Shown here: piece after piece, positions 17,577-25,335 of the stretch
How positions within the stretch are numbered: the stretch's first letter is position 1
Layout of the letters: the number at the start of each line of letters is the position of its first letter
Assembly: GCA_046260765.1 (NCBI GenBank)
Contig: JBHEOO010000002.1
Span: 62,001 to 126,000 of the forward strand
DNA length: 64,000 bases
From: Chromatocurvus sp046260765
Lineage (GTDB): Bacteria; Pseudomonadota; Gammaproteobacteria; Pseudomonadales; Halieaceae
Reading direction: 5' to 3'
The notes under the pieces: generated by a model
What the model was told of the DNA's origin: nothing
The model's input: the letters and a program-made list of their open reading frames with translations, nothing else
Databases searched by the model: none
Program-made: the position numbers and the translations under genes

Positions 17577-20006
17577 TCAAACATCAAGATTAGCAACCGA
17601 CAGGGCATTCTGCTCAATGAACTCCCGACGCGGATCAACCTGGTCACCCATCAGGGTAGTGAAAATCTGGTCTGCCTTGATGGCGTCCTCTACCGTGACC
17701 TGAAGCATACGACGGGTTTCGGGATCCATTGTCGTTTCCCACAGCTGATCAGGATTCATCTCGCCCAGACCCTTGTAGCGCTGAATGCTGTAGCCCTTGC
17801 GCGCCTCTGCCATAAGCCATGTCAGACCGTCCGCAAAATTCTGCGTAACCAGGGTCTTGTCGCCACGCCGGAAGTAGCCTTCCGCCTCAATCAGGTTGTT
17901 CAACTCATCTCCCAGTGAACGCAGACTGCGGTACTCGCCTGAGGTGAAAAAGTCGCGCCGAATTTCGGTGTCTGTCTCAACGCCGTGGGCCAAAAGGCGC
18001 ACGACCGGATAGAAATAGCCCTGTTCCGGCTCGCGGCGCACCATAACGGTATAGCGGAAGCCCTTTTCCGTGGCCGTCTGCAGGCGATCGCGCAATGCCT
18101 CTGCGAAACTGGTTACCGCGGACTCATCCTGCATATCTTCCACAGCCAGGTGCAAGCCGTCGACCATCTGCCACAGCACGGGCGGCGCATAAACCCGGGC
18201 AAGGCGATCAATAGTGGCCGCAACAGCGCGATACTTGGCGACCAGCTCTGACAGTCCTTCACCGATTATCGGCGGAGCATCGGGGTTGACGTATAAGGCA
18301 GCACCATCCAGGGCTGAAGAGGTCAGGTAATCCGTGAGGGCGGCCTCATCCTTGAGATACTGGTGCTGCTTGCCGCGACTGATCTTGAACAGCGGTGGCT
18401 GGGCAATAAAGACATGTCCACGGTCAATCAGCTCGCGCATCTGACGGAAAAAGAAGGTCAGCAAGAGGGTTCTAATATGGGACCCATCCACATCCGCATC
18501 GGTCATGATAATAATGCTGTGATAGCGCAGCTTATCCGCGTTGAACTCATCTTTGCCGACGCCACATCCCAGGGCCGTGACCATGGTGCCAACTTCAACT
18601 GAACTCAACATCTTGTCAAAACGGGCCTTTTCCACGTTCAGAATCTTGCCCTTGAGCGGCAGGATCGCCTGGTACTTACGATTCCGGCCCTGCTTTGCAG
18701 AACCACCGGCAGAATCACCCTCCACCAGGTACAGCTCTGAAAGCGCCGGGTCTTTCTCCTGGCAATCTGCCAGCTTCCCGGGCAAGCCCGCAATATCCAG
18801 TGCACCCTTGCGCCGGGTCATGTCTCTCGCCTTGCGGGCCGCCTCGCGGGCGCGCGCGGCATCCAGCATCTTGCCTACAACCGCCTTGGCCTCTTGCGGG
18901 TTTTCCAGCAGATAGTCGCCGAATTTCTGGCCCATTGCCTGTTCCACTGCAGTTTTCACCTCAGACGAGACCAGCTTGTCCTTGGTCTGGGACGAGAACT
19001 TGGGATCCGGGACCTTGACGGAAATCACGGCAGTCAGACCTTCCCGTGCATCATCTCCCGTGGTGTTGACCTTGGCCTTCTTGGCGAGACCCTCCCGCTC
19101 AATATAGTTATTCAGACTTCGAGTCAGGGCTGCACGAAAGCCGGCAAGGTGGGTTCCGCCGTCCCGCTGAGGAATATTGTTGGTGTAGCAGTAAATATTC
19201 TCCTGAAACGAATCGTTCCACTGCATTGCCACTTCAACCGCGAGGCCGTCATCGGTTTCCAGCAGGAAATGAAAAGCCTGGTTGACCGGCGTCTTGTTGT
19301 TATTGAGGTAGCGCACAAACTCCTGAAGGCCGCCTTCGTAGTGAAAATTATCGATGTTACCGGACCGTTCATCCTTAAGGTTGATGTTGATACCGGAATT
19401 AAGAAATGCCAGTTCGCGTAGTCGTTTTGCAAGCTGGTCAAAATGAAACTTTATGTTGCTGAATGTTTCGGCAGAGGGCTTGAAATGGATCAGCGTTCCG
19501 GATTTCTCCGTGGTACCAATCTCTGCAAGCGGCGACTGTGGTACGCCGTGACGATATTCCTGCTCAAACACCTTGCCCTCGCGCCAGATCCTTAACGTGA
19601 GGATTTCGGAAAGCGCGTTAACCACCGACACACCCACGCCGTGCAGACCACCGGAAACCTTATAGCTGTTGTCATCGAATTTTCCGCCCGCATGCAGCAC
19701 AGTCATAATAACTTCGGCAGCCGAAACGCCCTCGTCATGCATTTCCGTGGGAATGCCGCGTCCGTCGTCGGTGACAGTGACCGACTCATCCGGGTGAATA
19801 ACGATATCGACGGTACTGCAGTGCCCGGCCAGCGCCTCATCGATTGAATTATCGACGATTTCAAACACCATATGGTGCAAACCCGTGCCATCGTCCGTAT
19901 CGCCGATATACATTCCAGGTCGCTTACGCACGGCATCCAGGCCTTTCAGAACCTTGATGCTGGATGAGTCGTACGCGTGGTCGTTGTCGTTGCTGTGCTC
20001 GGTCAT
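17577..20006 (-). CDS. gyrB: DNA gyrase subunit B
   Basis: GyrB is the ATPase subunit of the type II topoisomerase that introduces negative supercoils. The 809-residue protein has the GHKL ATPase motifs EIVDNSIDEALAG, DDGRGIPTEMH and GGLHGVGVSVVNALS in the first 130 residues. The Toprim motif EGDSAGGSAKQGRNRKYQAI and the metal-binding DADVDGSHIRTLL lie in the middle. The C-terminal QRYKGLGEMNPDQLWETTMD block is typical. The long form with the extra Toprim insertion is typical of gammaproteobacteria. It is the last core gene of dnaA-dnaN-recF-gyrB. Confidence 0.98.
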   Translation of the reverse strand: MTEHSNDNDHAYDSSSIKVLKGLDAVRKRPGMYIGDTDDGTGLHHMVFEIVDNSIDEALAGHCSTVDIVIHPDESVTVTDDGRGIPTEMHDEGVSAAEVIMTVLHAGGKFDDNSYKVSGGLHGVGVSVVNALSEILTLRIWREGKVFEQEYRHGVPQSPLAEIGTTEKSGTLIHFKPSAETFSNIKFHFDQLAKRLRELAFLNSGININLKDERSGNIDNFHYEGGLQEFVRYLNNNKTPVNQAFHFLLETDDGLAVEVAMQWNDSFQENIYCYTNNIPQRDGGTHLAGFRAALTRSLNNYIEREGLAKKAKVNTTGDDAREGLTAVISVKVPDPKFSSQTKDKLVSSEVKTAVEQAMGQKFGDYLLENPQEAKAVVGKMLDAARAREAARKARDMTRRKGALDIAGLPGKLADCQEKDPALSELYLVEGDSAGGSAKQGRNRKYQAILPLKGKILNVEKARFDKMLSSVEVGTMVTALGCGVGKDEFNADKLRYHSIIIMTDADVDGSHIRTLLLTFFFRQMRELIDRGHVFIAQPPLFKISRGKQHQYLKDEAALTDYLTSSALDGAALYVNPDAPPIIGEGLSELVAKYRAVAATIDRLARVYAPPVLWQMVDGLHLAVEDMQDESAVTSFAEALRDRLQTATEKGFRYTVMVRREPEQGYFYPVVRLLAHGVETDTEIRRDFFTSGEYRSLRSLGDELNNLIEAEGYFRRGDKTLVTQNFADGLTWLMAEARKGYSIQRYKGLGEMNPDQLWETTMDPETRRMLQVTVEDAIKADQIFTTLMGDQVDPRREFIEQNALSVANLDV

Positions 20007-20085
20007 AGGTCTGGTCTCTTCGTTTCAAAAGGCGCGGCCCGGAAGAAGTTTCTTCCGCAACACAGTGGCGTCCTTATGCGTATCA

Positions 20086-21201
20086 CTACTCTTTGGTAAT
20101 CTGTCCGTGTTCCACGTGGAACACGGACAGCGATCCTGGTGGCATCCATACATCGAACACATCAGCACGATCTATGCAGCTGATAAACACCTGGGCCCCC
20201 GTCTTCTCAAGCTCGTCACAAATCAACCTTAAATGCTGAAAATCAAGCTCGGATGGAAGATCGTCCAATAAAAAAACGCAATCTTCTGCTCCACTGTTCT
20301 CGGCGAATAAACGGCCCTGCGCGAGCTTTAGCGCGCTGACCACGAGCTTCTGCTGACCTCGAGAGAGCGTGTCTGCCGCAGAGACATTTCCCACAAGAAT
20401 ACGTATGTCTGCTCGCTGAGGTCCGCTATGGGTGAAACCCTGCTCACGGTCTACCGAAAATCCATCCTTGAACACGTCAAGAAGCGCTCTTTCCCTCCCC
20501 CAACCACGGCGAAACTGCAAGGTGACAGGAGGGCTATCCGGTAATAGGGTCGCTATTACATCTGAAAACATGACACTAAGCTGAGAAAAATAGCTCTGCC
20601 GGCACTTGGTCAAAGACTCTCCGGCGTCAGCCAGCTCGTGTGTCCATGAGTCCAACTCAACATTGACTATACTACCACGCCGCAGGAGGGTATTGCGCTG
20701 CCGGATACAGCGCTGGTAGCGCTGCCACACCGAAAAGAACGTGTGTTCCACGTGGAACACACCCCAATCAAGAAATCGCCGCCGGTCAGCGGGAGACCCC
20801 GTTAGCAAATCGAAACTGTCACTATTCAACACCAGCACCGGTAATTCTGACGCCAACTCAGCCACCGACCGAATCACAGACCCCGCAATACGTATATCAG
20901 CACTGCCGTTTTTCCCACGCTGTATACCAAGGGAACGCCCACCACTCTGCCTGCCACTCTGCTTGCCATCGACGCGCCTTAACACCTCCCCGTACACCGT
21001 CAATTTATCTGCGCCGTGCTTAATGACTGAACGCGCGGTGTGCGCACGAAAGGAACGCGCGGCAGAAAGCAGGTGTATGCTTTCCAACACACTGGTCTTG
21101 CCGCTGCCATTCGCACCGTAAAGAATATTTGTCCGGGAGAGATCGCCGAGCCGGGCCTGCTCCAGGTTGCGCACATTATAAATGTCGAGCCGGGTCAGCA
21201 T
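20086..21201 (-). CDS. recF: DNA replication and repair protein RecF
   Basis: RecF is the SMC-like ATPase that, with RecOR, loads RecA at gaps. The 371-residue protein has Walker A GANGSGKTSVLE (about 31-42), the ABC signature SRGQQKLVV and Walker B CVFLLDDLPSELD. Two parS palindromes lie within the coding sequence and in the same reading frame, so the peptide VFHVEH appears twice, once near the middle and once in the last 15 residues. The C-terminal tail SLSVFHVEHGQITKE looks like an extension shaped by the parS sequence. It lies between dnaN and gyrB. Confidence 0.96.
   Translation of the reverse strand: MLTRLDIYNVRNLEQARLGDLSRTNILYGANGSGKTSVLESIHLLSAARSFRAHTARSVIKHGADKLTVYGEVLRRVDGKQSGRQSGGRSLGIQRGKNGSADIRIAGSVIRSVAELASELPVLVLNSDSFDLLTGSPADRRRFLDWGVFHVEHTFFSVWQRYQRCIRQRNTLLRRGSIVNVELDSWTHELADAGESLTKCRQSYFSQLSVMFSDVIATLLPDSPPVTLQFRRGWGRERALLDVFKDGFSVDREQGFTHSGPQRADIRILVGNVSAADTLSRGQQKLVVSALKLAQGRLFAENSGAEDCVFLLDDLPSELDFQHLRLICDELEKTGAQVFISCIDRADVFDVWMPPGSLSVFHVEHGQITKE
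20101..20130. promoter_or_regulatory. parS centromere site 1 within a 30-bp perfect palindrome
   Basis: The core TGTTCCACGTGGAACA at 20108-20123 is a perfect 16-bp parS site of the ParB family. The symmetry continues for another seven bases on each side (CTGTCCG and CGGACAG), making a 30-bp perfect inverted repeat. It lies in the 3' end of recF, about 4 kb from the origin. ParB, encoded at about 39 kb, should bind here. Confidence 0.9.
20741..20762. promoter_or_regulatory. parS centromere site 2 within recF
   Basis: A second exact TGTTCCACGTGGAACA (20744-20759), with three further symmetrical bases on each side, forms a 22-bp palindrome. It is 636 bp from site 1 and in the same codon phase. 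No other exact 16-mer was noticed in the window. Confidence 0.9.
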
Positions 21202-21297
21202 CGGAGCGCCGAAAGATTCATAAAACCAGACCAGCCCTCCTGACCGAAGGCCGATACATTGCGAGTCGGAAGGAGAATACGCGCGGAACTACCGGGA

Positions 21298-22401
21298 CTA
21301 CAGCCGCATCGGCATGACAACATAGAGCGAGTCACCGGCATCAGACTCTTCAAGGAGCGCGCTACTGTTGGGATCTGAAAGAGAAAAACGTACTGCGTCG
21401 CCCGACAGGACCCCCAGAACATCGAGAAGGTATCCAACATTGAAACCCACTTCGAGGGCATCCCCCATGTATTCAATCGGCACGACCTCTTCTGCCTGTT
21501 CCTGCTCAGGATTATTAGCTTCAATTTCCAGGGTATCCTGGGAAAGCTTCAGCCGCACGCCGCGATACTTCTCATTCGAGAGGATGGCAGTTCGGGTAAA
21601 CGCCTGCCGCAGCTGAAGCCGATCAGCGACGACCACTTTTTCCGCCGACCTTGGCAAGACGCGCTCATAATCAGGAAATTTTCCGTCAATGAGCTTCGAG
21701 GTAAAACTGAAGCCCGACGTCGTTGCTCGAAAATGGTTGGCGCCGAGGATAATCGTAACCTCGTCGGCGTCGTCGCCAAGCAGGCGACCAAGCTCTAGGA
21801 CCCCTTTACGCGGCAGAATCACCTGAATATCATCCACCTCTTCAATTGCATCTGGCAGCGTACAGATCGCTAGACGATGGCCGTCCGTGGCCACGAAACG
21901 CAAACGTCCACCACGGATCTCCCAGAGCATGCCATTGAGGTAATAACGTACGTCCTGCTGCGCCATTGCAAACGCCGTTCGATCGATCAGTCGTCGCAGC
22001 TGATGGGCCGAAAGCAAAAACTGATGGCTACCGATGCTGTCTTCAATGTTGGGGAATTCACGGGCTGGCAGCGTCAGCAGTGAAAAGCGGCTTCGCCCAG
22101 AGGTCACCACCGCTTTTCCGTCCCGGACCGTGAACTGAAGATCTCCACCCTCGGGGAGCGATTTGCAGATATCAAGAAGCTTTCGTGCCGGCACCGTGAT
22201 TTCCCCGGGCTCAGCGCCAGCAGGCAAAGTAACGCGACCCACCAGCTCCACCTCAAGATCGGTACCGGTCAGGGACAGCTGGTCTCCCTCAACCTGCAAA
22301 AGCACATTGGCCAGTACAGGAAGCGTATTCCGCCGCTCCACAACGCCCGCAACGAGGCTCAGGGGCTTTATAAGGGCATCTCGTGGAACGCTGAATTTCA
22401 T
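21298..22401 (-). CDS. dnaN: DNA polymerase III beta subunit (sliding clamp)
   Basis: DnaN forms the ring-shaped dimeric clamp that tethers DNA polymerase III to DNA. The 367-residue protein has the three-domain clamp layout, opening MKFSVPRDALIKPLSLVAGVVERRNTLPVLANVL and ending with VVMPMRL, which contributes to the protein-binding pocket (typical MPMRL end). It lies 79 bp after dnaA and 96 bp before recF. No unusual features. Confidence 0.98.
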   Translation of the reverse strand: MKFSVPRDALIKPLSLVAGVVERRNTLPVLANVLLQVEGDQLSLTGTDLEVELVGRVTLPAGAEPGEITVPARKLLDICKSLPEGGDLQFTVRDGKAVVTSGRSRFSLLTLPAREFPNIEDSIGSHQFLLSAHQLRRLIDRTAFAMAQQDVRYYLNGMLWEIRGGRLRFVATDGHRLAICTLPDAIEEVDDIQVILPRKGVLELGRLLGDDADEVTIILGANHFRATTSGFSFTSKLIDGKFPDYERVLPRSAEKVVVADRLQLRQAFTRTAILSNEKYRGVRLKLSQDTLEIEANNPEQEQAEEVVPIEYMGDALEVGFNVGYLLDVLGVLSGDAVRFSLSDPNSSALLEESDAGDSLYVVMPMRL

Positions 22402-22480
22402 TGGGCTTCCTTCACAGCTGCGATCATTGGCAAGGGGTATCGGGTGTCAGCTTGGCGACGTCCGACCTCTGCCATTGTGC

Positions 22481-23959
22481 TTAAGTCGTTAAAGATCGCA
22501 ACAAGTTCTTGTAATCTTCGTGTATATCCGAGCTCGTTTCACGCAATTCCTTGATTTTCCGGCATGCGTGAAGAACCGTTGTGTGATCGCGTCCACCAAA
22601 ACTGTCGCCGATCTCCGGCAAACTATAATTGGTCAACTCCTTGGCCAACGCCATCGCAACCTGCCGCGGTCTCGCCACGGAGCGACTGCGGCGACGGGAC
22701 ATCATATCTGCCACCTTGATCTTGTAATATTCGGCGACAGTGCGCTGGATATTATCGAGGCTGACCTGCTTGTCCTGAAGTGCCAGCAGATCCTTCAGAC
22801 TTTCCTTGACCAGATCGACGTCCACGGGGCGTCGAGTGAAGTTAGCGCTCGCTATCACCCTCTTCAAGGCTCCCTCGAGCTCTCGAACGTTGGAGCGAAT
22901 CCTCTGGGCGATAAAAAAAGCTGACTCCGGCGGTAGATCAATCTGCGACTGCTGCGCTTTCTTCATAAGAATTGCTACCCGGGTCTCGAGATCCGGAGGC
23001 TCGACGGCAACCGTCAGTCCCCAGCCAAAGCGCGACTTCAGGCGCTCCTCCAGGCCATCAATTTCCTTGGGATAGCGATCGCAGGTGAGAATCATCTGCT
23101 GCCCCCCCTCAAGCAAGGCATTGAATGTATGGAAGAATTCTTCCTGCGAGCGATCTTTTTTCGCAAAAAACTGAATATCATCAATGAGCAGGGCATCAAC
23201 AGAGCGATAGTAACGCTTGAAATCCGTGATGGCGTTGAGCTGCAGCGCCTTCACCATGTCGGCGACAAAGCGTTCGGAATGCAGATAGACAATACGCGCC
23301 TCGGGATTATTTACCTTGAGGGCGTTGCCGACGGCGTGCATCAGGTGCGTTTTACCCAGACCGACGCCACCGTAAAGAAACAGCGGGTTATAGGCGTCGC
23401 CCGGATTCTCCGCTACCTGCTGCGCAGCTGCGAGTGCAAGCTGGTTGGATTTGCCCTCGACAAAATTCTGAAAGGTGTAATTGCCAACCAGATTATGCTG
23501 ATGCTGCAGTGCCTCATGCACCTCTGAATCATTGGCGCGACCGAAACTGGCTGCCGGCACCGAGAGGTGTGTACGCGCTGCCGGTGCATGATCGACCGGA
23601 CTCGCCGGGGGAGACACGGGCGGCGCGTAAGGCAGCACATCACCTGCAGCGGGAATCTGCACTGGCGTACTGGATGCGAAAGAGGCGCTTCCGGCGTCCG
23701 ATCCAGGTACGGCGTGTCCACTGCCAATTTCCAGCACAACATCGACACCCACGCCGCCCGTATGTTCTCTGACCAGCTCTGAGATTCGACCCGCAAATTT
23801 ATCGGTGACGAAATCGCGTATGAAGCGATTCGGTGCAAAGAGACGCAGCAGGCCGCTTTCTTCGCTCGCCTGCAGGGGGCGAATCCATGTGTTGAATTGC
23901 TGTGCAGGCAACTCGTCCTGCAGACGGGTTTTACACTGTGACCATGATATGTAAGACAA
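22481..23959 (-). CDS. dnaA: Chromosomal replication initiator DnaA
   Basis: DnaA binds DnaA boxes at oriC and opens the duplex. Domain I (DELPAQQFNTWIRPLQ) is followed by a proline/alanine-rich linker (about 85-155), the AAA+ domain with Walker A GGVGLGKTHLMHAVGNAL and Walker B LLIDDIQFF, and domain IV with the DNA-binding signature GGRDHTTVLHACRKI. The frame is open to a GTG at 23965, but I favour the TTG at 23957-23959: it has AGAGGGG five bases upstream, and it aligns with the start of E. coli DnaA (M-S-four residues before the W-x-Q-C). This gives 492 residues. Confidence 0.95.
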   Translation of the reverse strand: MSYISWSQCKTRLQDELPAQQFNTWIRPLQASEESGLLRLFAPNRFIRDFVTDKFAGRISELVREHTGGVGVDVVLEIGSGHAVPGSDAGSASFASSTPVQIPAAGDVLPYAPPVSPPASPVDHAPAARTHLSVPAASFGRANDSEVHEALQHQHNLVGNYTFQNFVEGKSNQLALAAAQQVAENPGDAYNPLFLYGGVGLGKTHLMHAVGNALKVNNPEARIVYLHSERFVADMVKALQLNAITDFKRYYRSVDALLIDDIQFFAKKDRSQEEFFHTFNALLEGGQQMILTCDRYPKEIDGLEERLKSRFGWGLTVAVEPPDLETRVAILMKKAQQSQIDLPPESAFFIAQRIRSNVRELEGALKRVIASANFTRRPVDVDLVKESLKDLLALQDKQVSLDNIQRTVAEYYKIKVADMMSRRRSRSVARPRQVAMALAKELTNYSLPEIGDSFGGRDHTTVLHACRKIKELRETSSDIHEDYKNLLRSLTT

Positions 23960-23965
23960 AACCAC

Positions 23966-24544
23966 CCCTCTACCGATTGAGCAGCCTGGGCTCTAACCGT
24001 TGCTTCTTGTTATGAACTGATGTGTTGACCAAACCGAAAATTTTTCCCCGGAGAACGTCATGATAACCGCCGAAAACTGACTTATCCACACATTTACTCA
24101 ATCTTTAAAATATTTTTTATTGTTATATTTCAATGCTTTATGTTATTCAGCCGGCTTTTTTGAGAAATAACCCAGATCGGTAAAGGCTCGCCGCTTTCTG
24201 TGGATAACCTGTGAATTTCTTTGGGGAAAATTGTTTGTGGATAGCCACAGGCCACGTCGCCACAGGGCTCGACAAGGGCGCTCATAGCGTTATTACGACG
24301 CGCGCGGTTCTATGCGGAGGGAAGCGCCCGGCGGTTTCAATCAGACAATCTCCACCGGCAAAGAAAAGCGCATAAGTCATTGAATTGAAGCGGGGCTTTC
24401 TCTAAACTTCACATCCTTTTTTACTACCCGCAGCGTCGAACGTCAGGCAAGCTGATCTGACAGCCTGATTCGGCACCCCGATCCGACACTGCGGCTCTGA
24501 CTTTATCGCCAGCTTGAACACGAGCCCAACGACGAGATCTCATC
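23966..24544. other. Chromosomal origin of replication (oriC) between dnaA and rpmH
   Basis: This 579-bp spacer has two perfect DnaA boxes, TTATCCACA at 24082-24090 and its inverse TGTGGATAA at 24199-24207. A one-mismatch box TGTGGATAG lies at 24236-24244 and a weaker TGTGAATTT at 24210-24218. Between the first two boxes is an AT-rich tract (about 24091-24150, including TTTAAAATATTTTTTATTG), a candidate unwinding element. The genes on either side diverge, as expected of an origin. The position between dnaA and rpmH matches the mapped Pseudomonas origin. Confidence 0.88.
24380..24408 (+). promoter_or_regulatory. Candidate promoter for rpmH-rnpA
   Basis: TTGAAT (24380-24385) and TAAACT (24403-24408) are separated by exactly 17 bp and lie about 137 bp upstream of rpmH, just past the DnaA-box cluster. 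Each hexamer matches the sigma-70 consensus at four of six positions. It is plausible by place and spacing but not strong. Confidence 0.4.
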
Positions 24545-24679
24545 ATGAAAAGAACTTTTCAGCCCAGCGTCATCAAGCGCAAGCGCACACACGGCTTTCG
24601 CGCGCGAATGGCAACCAGAAGCGGTCGTGCGCTGCTGAACCGCCGACGCGCCAAGGGCCGTAAGCGTCTGTCAGCCTGA
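24545..24679 (+). CDS. rpmH: 50S ribosomal protein L34
   Basis: L34 is a small basic protein of the large ribosomal subunit. The 44-residue sequence starts MKRTFQPSVIKRKRTHGFRA and continues with RMATRSGRALLNRRRAKGRK, unmistakable for L34. It is the first gene on the right side of oriC, followed 50 bp later by rnpA, as in nearly all bacteria. Confidence 0.98.
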   Translation: MKRTFQPSVIKRKRTHGFRARMATRSGRALLNRRRAKGRKRLSA

Positions 24680-24729
24680 ACCCCGGGTAACGGCGACGAG
24701 CGGACATCCGTTCCATTCTGCCGTGTCCG

Positions 24730-25104
24730 ATGTCAAATCATTTTGGCAGACACAAGCGACTGCTCAGTGCGAGCGACTACCGCGAGGTATTCAGCGGGGC
24801 ATCTTTGCGCGCCGGTCAAAGCGAGTTTCTGCTCCTCGCGCGCAGCAACGACTGCGGTCACCACCGGCTGGGCCTTGCAGTGGCCAAAAAGCACGTGCGG
24901 CTTGCCACTTTGCGCAATCGCATCAAGCGCGGGGCACGGGAGGCCTTTCGCCAGCTTCCTGACACTCAGCCGGGGCTGGACATTATTTATCTGACTCGAC
25001 CGGGTGCAGCAAAGACCGGCAAACATGTCTACACCAAAGATCTGCCACGCCAGCTTCAGCGCTTGTGCAGCAAGGCTGCAGCACCGGCAGACGGCGCGTC
25101 ATGA
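24730..25104 (+). CDS. rnpA: Ribonuclease P protein component
   Basis: RnpA is the protein cofactor of RNase P, which matures tRNA 5' ends. The 124-residue basic protein has the family core: GRHKRLLSASDYREVF at the N-terminus and the RNR-type motif in RLATLRNRIKRGAREAFR (about 57-74). Its stop overlaps the start of yidD at an ATGA, so the two are translationally coupled. Confidence 0.96.
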   Translation: MSNHFGRHKRLLSASDYREVFSGASLRAGQSEFLLLARSNDCGHHRLGLAVAKKHVRLATLRNRIKRGAREAFRQLPDTQPGLDIIYLTRPGAAKTGKHVYTKDLPRQLQRLCSKAAAPADGAS

Positions 25105-25328
25105 AGCATATACTGATCTTCATCATCAACCTGTATAAGTGGTGCCTCAGCCCTTACGTCGGGCATCACTGCCGTTTCTATCCAACCTGCTCTACCTACG
25201 CCAGTGAAGCCATCGCCACACATGGTAGTCTGCGTGGTTCCTGGCTCGCACTGCGACGCCTGCTGAAATGTCATCCATGGCACGAAGGCGGCGTTGATCC
25301 CGTTCCACCCTGCTCGGATAACTGTTGA
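25101..25328 (+). CDS. yidD: Membrane protein insertion efficiency factor YidD
   Basis: YidD is a small membrane-associated protein that aids YidC-dependent insertion. I start it at the ATG at 25101 (MKHILIFIINLYKWCLSP), overlapping rnpA, giving 75 residues. The family cysteine block HHCRFYPTCSTYASEAI and the C-terminal WHEGGVDPVP are intact. The frame extends upstream to 25065, but only inside rnpA. Confidence 0.96.
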   Translation: MKHILIFIINLYKWCLSPYVGHHCRFYPTCSTYASEAIATHGSLRGSWLALRRLLKCHPWHEGGVDPVPPCSDNC

Positions 25329-25335
25329 CGCTTCT

